This document shows, one piece after another, positions 21,383 to 33,500 of a stretch of DNA of 64,000 nt. Below the pieces are notes generated by a model, which was not told the origin of the DNA, ran no database searches, and saw only the letters and a program-made list of their open reading frames with translations. How positions within the stretch are numbered: the first letter of the stretch is position 1; every line of letters begins with the position of its first letter. The translations under genes were made by a program, and so were the position numbers. The DNA is from Clavelina lepadiformis (taxonomy: Eukaryota > Chordata > Ascidiacea > Aplousobranchia > Clavelinidae): positions 28,458,001 to 28,522,000 of the forward strand of contig NC_135240.1 in NCBI RefSeq assembly GCF_947623445.1, in the 5' to 3' direction.

Positions 21383-22747
21383 CTCCTTGGCTCAGTGCAC
21401 TCAACTACCGCTATTCGTTGTCCAGGCTTCATCTGAGTGCAGGGCGCGTTTGCATTGTGACATCATAGTCACCATTCAGAGCTCGATCACTGCAACGCCA
21501 TCCATACAACCCGTGCAAATATCAAAAGAACTTGCCCAAGATATTAAGCCAGCTGCCCTGGCACGAATCTATCACCTATTTTGTGACGTAACAAACTACC
21601 GCGCGCGACCTCGGGCAAGGATATCCACTGGAGCCTGAGCAAGCGATGGCGGTTGTGCGGAAATATTCCACTTAATTAATAAAAGAAGCAGAAATCCTTC
21701 GCCATGGCGCGGGTTTGAACGACAAAAGCTTTGTGACGTCAAGTACCATTATCGCGTCATTTCAGGCACTTGGCAATCCAAGATTTTCGCTTCAACGGCC
21801 CAAAGCGGATTTACGACTTCGCAAAACGGTTTGTTTTGTGTTGGACGACAAACAACCATTTGTGACGTAACACATCAGCGAGAGCGGCGACAAAGCTTTT
21901 ACACCGAGTAACAGCCTTTTACACGCTAAAATATTTCAACCGCGAAAAGTTCAAAGCTAGTTTCCTAACTTTCCTGCCGCCTTTCACGTCGTTTTTTCAC
22001 TAATCACGTGATTTTTATATACTTCCTGCCGCAGTGGTGCGGAACATGACGTCAAAAGTATGAATAGAAAGAAACTTTCAAACAAATATCGACTTACTTG
22101 CGTGTGAGCGAAGAATGCGAGGGTTCGATTTTGGTCGAACCAACTTCCGGAAGTAATCACTAGAAAATAAAATCTGCGCAACTAGGATCGCATTTCCAGT
22201 CGCCCCTGACTCACAACAGACCGCTCAAGAGTGAAAATAAACTGCACATAAAATAGTCGCACATACTCGCTCATCTTTCAACGCTTTAATTCACTTCAAA
22301 TGTTGAGTTTTCGTTGAAGAAATCTATAAAAATCACTAAGACACTGTGTTTGTTTTCATGACCAATCGCGTTGGCATTGTGACGTTTCGTTTGTTTAGCG
22401 ATCGGGGCGTCGATCGTCAAACGGAGAAATTCTAATTCCATTTTATCTGAGATCTCACGTCAATGCGCGCAGAGGAATTGGAAGAAAGTGAACAAACAAG
22501 GAGTTTCGGGAAATATTAAGTTTGTTGTTCGAGCTCCTGGAACTATGCGGGCGCCTAATCCCTGACTTCTCGACTCCGGCTGATTAACTGGCAGCCAACG
22601 CCTTCGTGATATGGTGACCAGGACAGCCCATATTTAGCTCAAGTATGTCATGAGCAATAAACAATCGGTTGATTAATATTCATCTTCGATGCTGCCATTT
22701 CCCTTAGGTTCGTATCAGTGCAAAATAATTGGGAGGAAATTTTTTAC

Positions 22748-22918
22748 CGAGTCACTGGGCGTCCAGCTCTTCTCATCAGATAATTGCTCTGAACTCTTCC
22801 CTGATCTCTTGCGCAATTTATCTTTTGTTTTACATCGCGCTCTCTCTGTGACGTCACTATTCCAGCGCATCAAGACGGAGACGATGACCTTGACCTTTCT
22901 CCACCTCTTCTTCTCAAC
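22748..22918 (-). other. Possible 171-bp exon, phase 0-0
   Basis: Acceptor CCTCCTCCCAG|GTT and donor GACTCG|GTAAAA bracket 57 open codons, very basic (VEKKRWRKVKVIVSVLMRW and onward). Phase 0 at both ends would let it sit as a cassette exon between the 24252-23581 exon and the ARHGAP6-like exons. No similarity recognised, and it could be chance. Confidence 0.3.
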
Positions 22919-23285
22919 CTGGGAGGAGGGAGCGATCTGAAGACGCCGATCGGTCGCATCTCGCATCTTTCCGCCTTCCACCATTCTTGTTTCACTGCCT
23001 GTGGTTGCACTTTCGAGCACTTTCTAGTTGTAGAAGCCGCTTTGTACGAGCTCGCGTTTTATTGCTTCTCTGCTTCCTTCTGCTGCTTAAATATTTGAAC
23101 TATTTTGGTCAAGGGCGAGCCCTGGTACCCGGCAACCAGCTGCGATGAGCCTAACTTCATCGAGAAGTAATTTTGACCCTTTTAAGAGCCCATGGCAACT
23201 CACGTAGCGACAAATCGCTCCAAAACTTATCTTTAGAACAAGTAATAATCCCTTTTTGACATTTACCCGCCACTGGCAACCTTAC

Positions 23286-24252
23286 TTAATAAATTGTCGA
23301 CCTGGCGCTGCTCCGAGCCACGCACCGGAAGTGAATGACAATTCGTGTCCCGTGAGAAAGTGGAGCGCGCCAGACCCGGAATCTCGGCAAATAAAAAAAG
23401 AGATTTTCAAGAGACCAAGCAAAATTCTGCCCGAAAACAATTTCACTCGAGTGAATTAATGCTGTTAAAGTTCTTACAACTTTCGACCGCAAAAAATCTC
23501 TTTGTTACGTAACGAACGCACTGAAGCATGTTACAGCTAGCTTTCTCGCAACTTATTGGACCTTTAAAACATTCACTTACGTCATAATAGGCCCATTCTC
23601 TATCGTCATCATCATCGTCTGTGCTCTGACTCTTCTGCAATTTCTTCTTCATCCGCTCACTTCTCCGCAAATTGCGTCGCGTGAACTTTCTGGAACCGCC
23701 GCGTGGTTCGCTCTCCAATTTCTTGGGGAGTTGATTCTCGATCTGACCCGAATCTGGAGCGAGATGTCTTCTTCTGAAAACGACTCGTTTCGCGTCTTTT
23801 ACTGCTGGATCTTGATTGGTCAAGTCCTGTCCGGGACGCGAAATCGCGATTCCTTGGCGCCACAGATTGTAGTCTCGGGACAAATCTTCCGATTCTTCGG
23901 AGGAAAAAGAACTCCGGATCGGAGGAGAATTTTCAAAGTTCTTGGGGGCAATGTCCGCTGCATTGGGGGCCGCCTTGAAATATTTTTCCATAGCGTTTGA
24001 TTGGGTCGAATATCCGCTGACGTGTCGCACCTCCATTGGCCCACTTATGGAAATGCAGGCGGGGTTCGAGCCTTTGCTTGAAGTTGAATCTGCGTCGGAC
24101 ACAGCTTCGTCTCTTTGCTGAGAAATAAATTTGCAAATTTTTCGAAGGTTGTGCATTGACACTGATCGATGATGCGACTTCTTTCTGCGAATCGGCGGGG
24201 ATTGGATGCCTCCATTTGAGGCCGGCTGCAACTTTATCTCTCCTTGCTGCAT
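23286..24252 (-). CDS. Two linked coding exons, unknown; possible far 5' part of the ARHGAP6-like gene
   Basis: Exon 24252-23581 starts at an ATG in good context (AAAATGC) with a stop just upstream, gives 224 aa and ends EWAYYD|gtaagt in phase 0. Exon 23382-23286 follows a TTATTTGCCGAG acceptor, gives IPGLARSTFSRDTN onward, and ends at a gtaagg donor in phase 1. The protein is Ser/Arg/Lys-rich and probably disordered (RRKKSHHRSVSMHNLRK; an acidic run DDDDDDREW). No domain recognised. A phase 1 acceptor (GATGGCAG|GA at 21375) would join it in frame to the 21382 exon of the ARHGAP6-like gene for about 1508 aa in total. That acceptor has a poor pyrimidine tract, so a separate gene is equally possible. 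Confidence 0.5.
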
Positions 24253-25140
24253 TTTTCAAATTAATCTCTGAACAGAATTCCAACTCTTTGCTAAGTTGGT
24301 TGTTAAGTTCGTTCTCTTTTGCGCGAACAAGTTCAACGTCGACTTTCCAAACTTTGAATGACTCCGATATCAAGCTTGCAGAGAATTTATAGCGGCAGCG
24401 GCATGAATTTGAAAACAAAATACTTAAGACTTATAATTAGTGATCATGGAAACCAGACTGACGTTGACAGACCTCGTGATCTTCAAATCAAAACATTTGT
24501 TAGAAATGCGGTGCTGATACGAATTCCAACAGAACTATGTAATGACACGATGTTACATCGTGTAACAACACTTTTTTAGACAAAAATGTAAGCAAATTTC
24601 TCAAAAACTTTCCATAACATCGACACGTGAGCTCTGAGGTGACTTAATATGGAATTTATCGCCGAAAACTTGACCAATAACAAGAGCTAAGCGAAAATTT
24701 CGACGTCTAAATCTAATTTGATGACAATATTTCGAGGACGATTCTGATTCTAGTTTACGTCAAGAACATACCAACTACATTTGCCACGCTATTTTCCTTC
24801 ATATACGTCACCGCATAATCACACACAACGTGATAATTTGCAGGAAATTAATTGGTAAGATTCGGGGCCGAACCTTCTCCTACTTGGACTCAACCTCAAA
24901 CGCAAGAAAACTTCAGGGCTCGGCGCTTAAAAGCTCGCTGTGTTGTTTTTTGCGCCCAGCATGTCGCCCCTCACCCTGTCTGGAGAAAGTATTTTAGGGT
25001 CGCAATGACCCGTTCTGCCCTGGAATGTGTTGGGGCTGAAAACAAGATTTCGTTGAACTTGTTGATTTGAAACCGAGCCCAGGACAGTTGTATCGCGTTT
25101 CTGCAATGACGTAATAATACATGTTTGTTCGCAGAGAAGA
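24253..25140. other. Intergenic between the 24252 exon and the disordered 737-aa gene
   Basis: Nothing coding is supported. A short nested hairpin sits at 24545-24563 (8-bp arms ACACGATG/CATCGTGT, TTA loop). Confidence 0.4.
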
Positions 25141-28100
25141 TTATTCCATCTCATCTTTGAAGAATGTGAGGTTGACAGAAATATTCTTCGTTGAGTTGAT
25201 GCGAGTGCAGAATTGATGCGACGACTGGGAATGTTCTCGCGTGTTTTGACTTTTGACGTCACAAACAAGCTCGGAGCAACAACAGATCCAAGATGCCAAA
25301 TCGAGCAGAAAATTTTCTCCCACTTTTGCATTCGTCCCAGAAGTTCGTGAATATCTTCCACTTCCCGAGGAATTTGTGTTCTAAGAGGATTCCAGCCACT
25401 GCATCATACGGAGCAGGAAACAAGAGAAGATCTCATTCTGGGGAGGACATACCCTCCCCTTTTGCTTTCATCATCAGACTCATTCAGGAGGAATTCTCAA
25501 GAAAAGCCGGATGAAAAGCCTTCCAAGATCATCTTATAGGTGATGCTTTCATGATGCTGCCTGCATCCACTAGGACAGACGCCACGCCAGAAATGTAGCT
25601 GACCGATAGGCGAGAGCCAAACAACGTTCGATGACGTAATCCTTGATCAAATGAAAATCAAACCAAACATGCTGCGTCATGTCACGTGATGTTATATCGG
25701 ATCGTGCCATCCGCCTTCTGCTATGCACTGGCGCACATTTTCAGCTTCTGCTATGCACTGGCGCACATATTCAGCATCTGTAGCTAGTCATTGTCACTAG
25801 CACCCCACTTTAAAACCTCAAACAGTCAAAAACATGGCCCGTCAAGTGAAAACGCATACTGTCATTTTCTGAACCCAATGAATGAGTCATGAGCTACTAA
25901 ACTATTTAAACTTATGCAACTATCAGCAGATTATGAAACACATTTAACGCTGGAGATATGTCGGCTTGATAAGCTTAACTATGTATTTATGTAATTATTT
26001 CGGATTATTCGCTCAACGCAAAGTAGAAACATTTCAACTTACATCCGGGCTCCAGGTTCGTTCCGCCATTTCATCGGCGTCATATACCGGAAGTGAAGGT
26101 GATTTTCCCACAGATTTCAGCGTCTTCCGCAACCTGGGAATCAAATAGACAACACTGAGTGTAAGTTGGTTAGACCAGATCTGCTAACTATGCTGTAAGC
26201 TTGTTCATGGCATGAAAACCACAACAGGCTCGCAAGCAATCTTTAGCTTGAAACGAGCACGGATTTGGACTAATTGCATTAACCACGTCACGTTTGGATG
26301 ACGTAATTTAGTAATCCGTCTCCTGCGCAAGTTAAATTTGATTGTTACGTCACTTCCTTATGTTCTTTGATGCCACCTAACGTTTAAACCTCTTGCTGCT
26401 CGCCGCTGGCTTAAAGCTTCTTTAACGTCACGATGACCACATGGGCCGCGCTGCTTCGTGATTTTAAGCAGGAAAATGTAGCATAGTGACGTCATAATAA
26501 TTAACTTGCCAAAACAGGAAATGGTGTGAGCAGGAAAATATTCGGTCATGTTTCTCGTCGCATAATCTGGGGAATTTGCATTTCAGCACGACACCATCAC
26601 CGCCATTTATGACGTTATGAAATTGATAATAATTGAAGTAATAATTAATTATGACGCACTTTTCAATCAAAATTTTTCGAAAATCGAAAGAGATTTTTTG
26701 AACAATGACAAGCCTATAGTGACGTCATTAAACTTTTTTACTTTTGCTCCAAGTTCAAGACGAAAACACGCGCGAAGTTTCTCTCCGCGAGGCCTAAGTA
26801 GCCACGTAACAATGTCCTTTACCTGAAGGTGAAGTTGATTTGAACGGACCAGCATTCTATTTGGGGAGGCTGGGTCAGGGGGGATTCCCGCCGCATTTTT
26901 CAAGTTCATAAACTTTCAACCTTCTACCTCCACCTGGTGACTAATCCAGTCATTTTGGTCTCAGATTTATCATAGACATCTTATACAAACAAGTTGAACT
27001 GAAAAATTCTAAATTTCTTATCTCAAGATTTTCTTTCTAATCCTTCATTTGATTCAATTAATTGATCTCTTCTCTATGACTCAACAATGGTCTCAATATT
27101 GGGCCTTATCAGCCTGTCACATGTCATAAAGAGACTATCGCTTCATCTCCCAAACAAACTAAAATTATTTCGACGAAAGTTTCTTATCTCCGGCAAACGA
27201 AATCTTAAGCTCATGTTTGGTCTGTGAGCTCACAGAAGGTATTGTTGCGACGTCTACGCTTGTTAACGCGCGCGCATTGCAGTTAATCGTGTATTGGAGG
27301 AATCTGGCTTAAGCGAACACGCATTTGTGCGCAATAGAGGATCGATTGTTTCCGAATAATAACAATTGAACTTACACGCTCGAATTTTTACAAAATTTTC
27401 CCTCCAACCGACGCCTTATATGGAGACAGTAACCGTTTGTGCTTCTCACGTGACTGATGACGTCAGAGCTTAATGCAGCTGATACAGGCGAAGTGAGTTT
27501 GCAACATTCCGCTGTGTTCTGATTCTGATTCTGATTCACATTCTGATTCCGCTGTGTTGCAAATTCCTTCAAACTGCACTATTTGCCGCTGCCAATACGC
27601 GGGCGGACTAATGGGCCTGTGGCTATGGCGGTGACTTCAAATAATTTCATCTCAGGTGACAATTTTGCGATTAATGAAGCGTGAAGCAGCAAGGTTGTTA
27701 TTAAGACAATCAGCCGCGAGATGGAGTCAGTATCGTGCATCTGTGGTTACCCGCATATCCGCGCAATCCATGCTCTTTATTGCGTAATTGGCGGTGGTGG
27801 ATTTTGGCGGCGATAATTACGACATAGCATCCCAGTTGAAGTTGCTTAGAAGCGAAGTTTCATTCGAAAACATTTCGAAATACTGAGGTCGCGAGCGCGA
27901 GCGCGATCGGCATCGAGCGCATCTCAACAAAGTTCGTTGTCACAAACGATCCATCCCGACACGTCATCGAACGCTGATTTGAGTTATTCTCGCGTCACTT
28001 ATAATAGCTGGCGTGTGTGTCTGGGGGAGTTACATCGCTTCTGATTATTTTCATCGCCACAATCAAATCCATTATCGACTACTATGACGTAGTTAGCAGT

Positions 28101-30517
28101 GGGTTCGTTTCGTTGCATCAACTACAGCGGGTTATGGGGTCGTTGGAGTTGAAAGGAAATTCCTAGGAACGAATTTCGAGCGTGAAATGGGGAATTTCTG
28201 CAGACAGCGGAAACAACAACTTGCTGTCGTCGTTATGAATATAACCAGCGTTATAGACGATTTCACGCCATCACGTGACACACCTGGCTATTATTCTGTC
28301 TCGTTCAAGTTTCAAATTAGGACTGAGAGACTGCATCTTGTGAAAACAGGGTTTCAGATTACCGCGCAAACAGTTTCACTTCGCAGAATATTGAGAAATA
28401 CAGTAATTTCAACAACGTCATGGCGTGGTTATGACGTGACAATGCATTCTTCGCATTCGCGCCGTTGCAAATTTCCAAATTGTTAAAATAAAACTTCAAA
28501 TTAGCTGAATTTTCTTTTTTCTACTCAACTAAATAACACGTCGCAAATGACGTCATAGAATCACATCGCGACTTACTTGTTTTTCTTTTCCTTCTTCGAT
28601 GATCGCGCTCCGTCGATTCCCTGATAATCCGCGCTTTTTCCGCGTCGCGACGGCGAGAAAGGCGACCTCGCTTCCTCGGGCTCATCCAGACTATCTTGAG
28701 ATCCTCTGGTAGAGTTATCCGAGTCCATCTCGACCCAGGTTTGAGCGAGGGAGTACGCCTCCCTCACCGCGGCCCGAACCCGGTTCGTGCTCTTCGCGTT
28801 CCACTTGCTCGACGCCTCTGGAAAGAATCCGCTCGTGTCGCCTTCGTGGCCTGGTTTGCTCCACTTCCAGAACTGCTGCGATGCTTCGGGTTGTTGCTTT
28901 CGGCTTAAGTAGGCCACACGGCCCGGGGCGGAGTCCATTGTTGCCCGGCGTCGACGCGATCCTGCTTCGGGCAAAGAAAATTCGTTTCTCGAGGATGGAA
29001 GGACTTCTAAAACAAAAATCCAGTTGAACTCATTTTCATGGATGCGGCACTCATCGCCACCTACCTGATATTTTCCTCCGTAAAGTCTTTTCCTGGGGGG
29101 CGCTCTCTTCACTTGCTACCCGACCGAAAGTTGTGGAACTATTTACTCTTAAAATCTTTGCGGAAGAATCCTCCGATATCTTCGGTTGTCGCGCGAGCTT
29201 TGGGGTTATATTCCTACGTGGCGAGTCTGTTGATTTCGTCGGATGATTTCTGCCCGATCCTAGCTCCGAGGATAGATTGCTCTCTTCCACCGATTCCGCG
29301 AGAGGAAGCACTTTCACTTTCCTTCCGGAATGAAGCTTTCCTTGCTCCTGGTCTTCCTCCTGGTCGTGGGTGGAAGATCTTCTGTGCTCGAAGCTTTGAG
29401 CGCGACGAAAATAGGAGCCGAACTTTTTCTGTCTTGAGAGGAAATTCTTTCTTCCAGATGTCGACGGAGATTTTATAATTTTCTTGGAAGTTTTTTTGGA
29501 AGAAGATTGAGAAGGACCAGCCGTAAAAGCGGAGCTACTTTTCCTCTCTTCGTGCACCGGAGAAAAACAAGAGAAACTTGATCCGTTAACGGAAAGTTCC
29601 GACAATTCTGGGCCCTTTCCACGACTGGTTTTTCGTTTCGGCAAAATTGCTTTCAGGACCTGGTTTTCGAGTTGACCTACTTTGGCTGGAAGGCTCAGGC
29701 TGAGGTGAACTTTTTGCTTTTCCTTGCTCGGTCTAATTTCCTCAGCGGGTTGCGGCGATTTAAAAGTTTTAGAGTTTTCTTTAATTTCTGTGTCTTGTGA
29801 CTGGGCTTGTTCGACGAAAGACGAACTTTGCTGTGAGTTCTTCAACTCCTTAAGCTCTGTGCTCTCTGTGACGCCGCTCTTAAAAAGCTGGCCTTCGTTG
29901 AATGAGATCGAAACGATTTTGGAAAGAACTTTATTGCTTTCTGGAGGGCCAATCGTGGAAGATTGCGTCACGGGTTGTTGATCTAGTAAATTGGAATTTG
30001 TGTCGTCATTCTCTTTCATTTTCCTCGGTGAGATTTCTTCGTCTTGATCAGACGAGAACTCTTCAACTTTGTTATCTTTGCCCGCGCTCTCACGTGACAC
30101 GTCCCCTCCCAAGCCCCCCCTCATATCGCGCCGGCGTCGATGTTTACCCGCACCTGTCCCCCATCTATCCCCTCTTGAACGAGTATTTATGACGTCACAC
30201 TTTATCGTGCTACCGGTCACGTGGTTTTGTCGGTTAGCTTTTATATGAGTTGCCCTGGAAACGGCGTCTTGATGCGATGCGTCGTCAGCAAGTTCATTGT
30301 TAAGACATTCGATCAGCTGATTTACGTTTTCCAAAACTTCGTCCAGTTTCGCTTGCTCCTCTGGACCATACGTCATACTGATAATGTCATTTGTCGGTGG
30401 CGACTGGGCGGAATAATATATTCCGCTAGATGGTGCACAGGCGACGGTCAGGTTGAAATTTTCTTCAAATTCGTTGCAACTGGTTGCTTTAAAATTCCAC
30501 TGGTCGTCCGTATCCAT
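25141..30517 (-). CDS. Unrecognised, largely disordered 737-aa protein
   Basis: Exons by phase: 30517-29065, 29006-28577, 26133-26043, 25380-25141. Start is the ATG at 30517 (MDTDDQWNFKATSC). Near residues 55-80 a helical segment, EQAKLDEVLENVNQLIECL, could be a short coiled coil. The rest is rich in Ser, Lys, Glu and Arg, with basic patches (RRRRDMRGGLGG, RKNFLSRQKKFGSYFRRA) and mixed-charge stretches. The second exon ends in SSKKEKKN, the third reads LRKTLKSVGKSPSLPVYDAD, and the last has the Cys-rich DLASWICCCSELVCDV before the stop. Donors gtaggt, gtaagt, gtaagt and acceptors ttttag, tcccag, tcttag are good. Exons 3 and 4 are linked over 2.4- and 0.7-kb introns and are less certain. I recognise no family; a cytoskeletal or scaffold role would be only a guess. 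Confidence 0.65.
25715..25774. repeat. Two-copy 30-bp tandem repeat
   Basis: CTTCTGCTATGCACTGGCGC plus ACATTTTCAG is repeated at once with a single T/A difference (ACATATTCAG). It lies in the last intron of the 737-aa gene and looks like a recent small duplication. Confidence 0.85.
27506..27558. repeat. TTCTGA hexamer run flanked by a direct repeat
   Basis: Units of TTCTGA lie at 27517-27550, interrupted by one CACA. The run is flanked on both sides by ATTCCGCTGTGTT (about 27506 and 27546). It is in an intron of the 737-aa gene; the Asn/Gln-rich open frame on the minus strand is a by-product of the repeat. Confidence 0.75.
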
Positions 30518-33500
30518 TACGTCATAATCATGGTACAATGGCAGCTATTATTACGTTTCAATGCATATTTGTCCTATCGCTGTGAACAAAGATTGCATGG
30601 TTAGGCTCAACTCGAAATATACGTGTCCTGCCTTTTCTGCCTGTTTGCTCAGTTACAATGATTCAGCTTATTGCCAGTATTTGATTAAATATACCTAAGT
30701 TTGCTTCTTAAATTTTGTTTGTCGACCTACAAAGCGTCCAAGTCGCGCGCGGTATTTCCGCAAACAACATTTTCGTGAAGTGTTCAAGGACCTCACGCGG
30801 TGTGGTCGCCCACGCCACCAAGATGTCGATACCGGGTCACTTTTGCAGATTCTAAACAAACTCCTTGTGGTAGGAATGCGAAGAACAGCGGATGACTTCA
30901 CCACAACACCACATGTCCTCACTTCTACCGATGCAATGACGTTGCACGTTGCACAAATATACACAACGACCTCAACTGACCTTAGCAACGGCATAAAATC
31001 ATCTGATTTTACTGATTGTAGTCGATTATTGACAATATGACTGCAATCAAAGCCAAATTGTCTTCGATTATGACGCAGTTGAACAACTCTCTGCGTCCAA
31101 CAACAATCACTTTTCATTTGCAAGCTGCCAAGTAGCGAGTCTGGCTTTCGCAGTTGGCGGTAAGAGTCATAACTTTCTCTAAATCTTTAAAAGAAATTGT
31201 TAAAAAAAATCAATTTGCCGTCACGTGGTGTGAGGCTCTTAAATTTAATTGGTTGCTTCAAGCACTTTATTTAACAACTGAAGGTCTTGTGACGACTGAA
31301 CCTCACACGGATTGGTGATATGAATGTCAATTTTAACTGTTTGTTGAAAGATGTCACTTTACTGGACTCTCCTCGTCTAAAAATAACTCGCTCTGAAAAT
31401 ATCTGCACAGTTAAAATGAAACGTAAATAGCAAATCTCCACCCGTTCATCAAACACGCTTCGATGGTTTAATCCCAGATATCTGCTACAACCAGGCGCAG
31501 AGGCGCTCAAACAAGACGAAGCAGCGCTTAATAACTCCGCAAGAAATACATAAAGCTGGTGGCCTGCTGAGTGATTTGAGCAGAGTGCTGCGCTGTTTGG
31601 GCCCGAGTTGCTGTCTGGCCGGGACCGAACTTATCCGAACGCGGTTGCCGCCGCCTGAAACCAAGTTAAGCCGAAACCGCAAATCTACGTGAGTCGGGAA
31701 AGTTGTAATCCGCGCAATCACCACGAATGAAACTTCCGCGCAAATCACTCAAAGATCAAAGCAAACGACATCTATGACGTCATTACTTCCTACCATATGC
31801 CTCGCCGTTCAGTCTTCAATAATGTGACGTGACAATACAATTCACGATCTGCCAGAACCCGCTGGATTATTCGAATTTCGCTGAACATCTCATGAAATTC
31901 TGTTCCTGTCTTTGCTGGAACGAGCGTTAAAACATGAAGATCGCGGCTTGGTCTGCTTTTACAGGTGAAAGATTCTTATTTAATAATGGAAACAAAAATA
32001 GCGATTATTGCGTCATGCAATCGTCAATGCTCTCCCCACTTTACATCGCCCTCCATTAAATTATGCATGATCGGCCACATCAATGAATCACGCGAAGTCT
32101 TCCGCGATCTAACACAGCGATTAAAAGCTTTTTGCCGACAAATTACCATGTTTTGTCATAAGGTTGGTTTGTGATGTCACAAAATCTTCCCTAACGACCT
32201 CTTTGTTGCAAAACCAGGCAAATGTTATGGAAAATTTGATAAACCTTCCATTAGATTAATAATTATCTATGTATTAAGTCTTTTGCTTTTGAGCCGGTGG
32301 TCAGACTGCGGTTGTAAACAAGAGAAAACTCTCCACAGCAGATGCGCGAAGGTTTCACAACATCGCAATTATGAGATTACCGAAAGATATCTTGAGCGAT
32401 TTTACACTTCAAATCACCATTTTCAATAATCGTGACGAAAATAAGTTTGAAGCTGTCTCCTGTTCGAAGATTGCCACAAAAGTAGAAAAGAATTGAAGTT
32501 TTGAAGCTTTGCGCGCAATCTATCAACGCGGCAGCATGTTAACGACAGGTCGTAGTTTCCACGAGTTGCATCAGATGAAGCGATGCTGATAGTTCAGCCA
32601 ATATGCCGAACACAAAATAGCAGCTTTTAGCGCTAAACCACGGTAACAATGAAACTGGAGCACTAAGATATTCATCCGACATTTCCTTCTGACCTGCTGG
32701 CAATATCACCTGATGCTCTCGTCAGCTCATCTATGACGTCACACTGATTGATTGTGAGGTGCTGCGTTGCCAACTAAACAGAGTTTCTTCCTTCTAGTTT
32801 AATGTTATTCATGTTTTGCTATGATATCACCATGGCAACACTGTCACTCACTTCTTAGGGGATCTCCCCACTTTGATACTAGCAGTTAAACTCATTGAAC
32901 TGACTAATTTACGTTGATCATAGTGACGTAACAAAAATCATCGCCAAGCGCCTCGTTTTGTCCCAGTTAAGCGCTTCACCATCAACGCTGCACCACTTTG
33001 AGGAATTTTATCGGCTTTCCGCGTCGCTTAATCGCGATTTAAAGTCAAGATTCGAGATCTCATTCGAGATAGGATTGTGTTCATCGACACCAAGTCACGT
33101 GCTATTTATAACAAATAAGAAACTTTCCCGAGAATTTGTTGAACGCTAAAGACTCGGGGTCGGTCGAAAGAAGATCGATGAAGCGACCACGATACTGGTG
33201 GGAATATGTTCAAGTTGAAGGTCGACTTTTGCTCGGGTCCAAGCAGCAAATCGTTAAATATCTTCCAACATTGCGAGAATGGGAATTTTCTAAGAAATTT
33301 TAAAAGAAAGAATAATATGAGTTATAATTGTCAACTCGCTTAGATTATTCGAGAAAGAATCATCTTGTGTTTGCAAACAATCCAGGTAAGTCATTGATTT
33401 GTGACTGCATTGTGACGCACAGACGCCTTTGTTTTAGTCGAACAATGAAATAAACAACCGATTAAAAATATCGGCAAATCTTTGAAAAGTTGCCCAAGAC

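Noticed and set aside
24545..24563. Hairpin ACACGATG-TTA-CATCGTGT as a terminator or small RNA
   Set aside because: Short stem, no context; expected by chance in 64 kb.
30695..31123. tRNA-derived SINE or coding frame
   Set aside because: A box A-like TGGTGTTGTGG and a weak box B-like GGTATCGACATC are seen on the minus strand, but neither fits well and there is no tail or target duplication.
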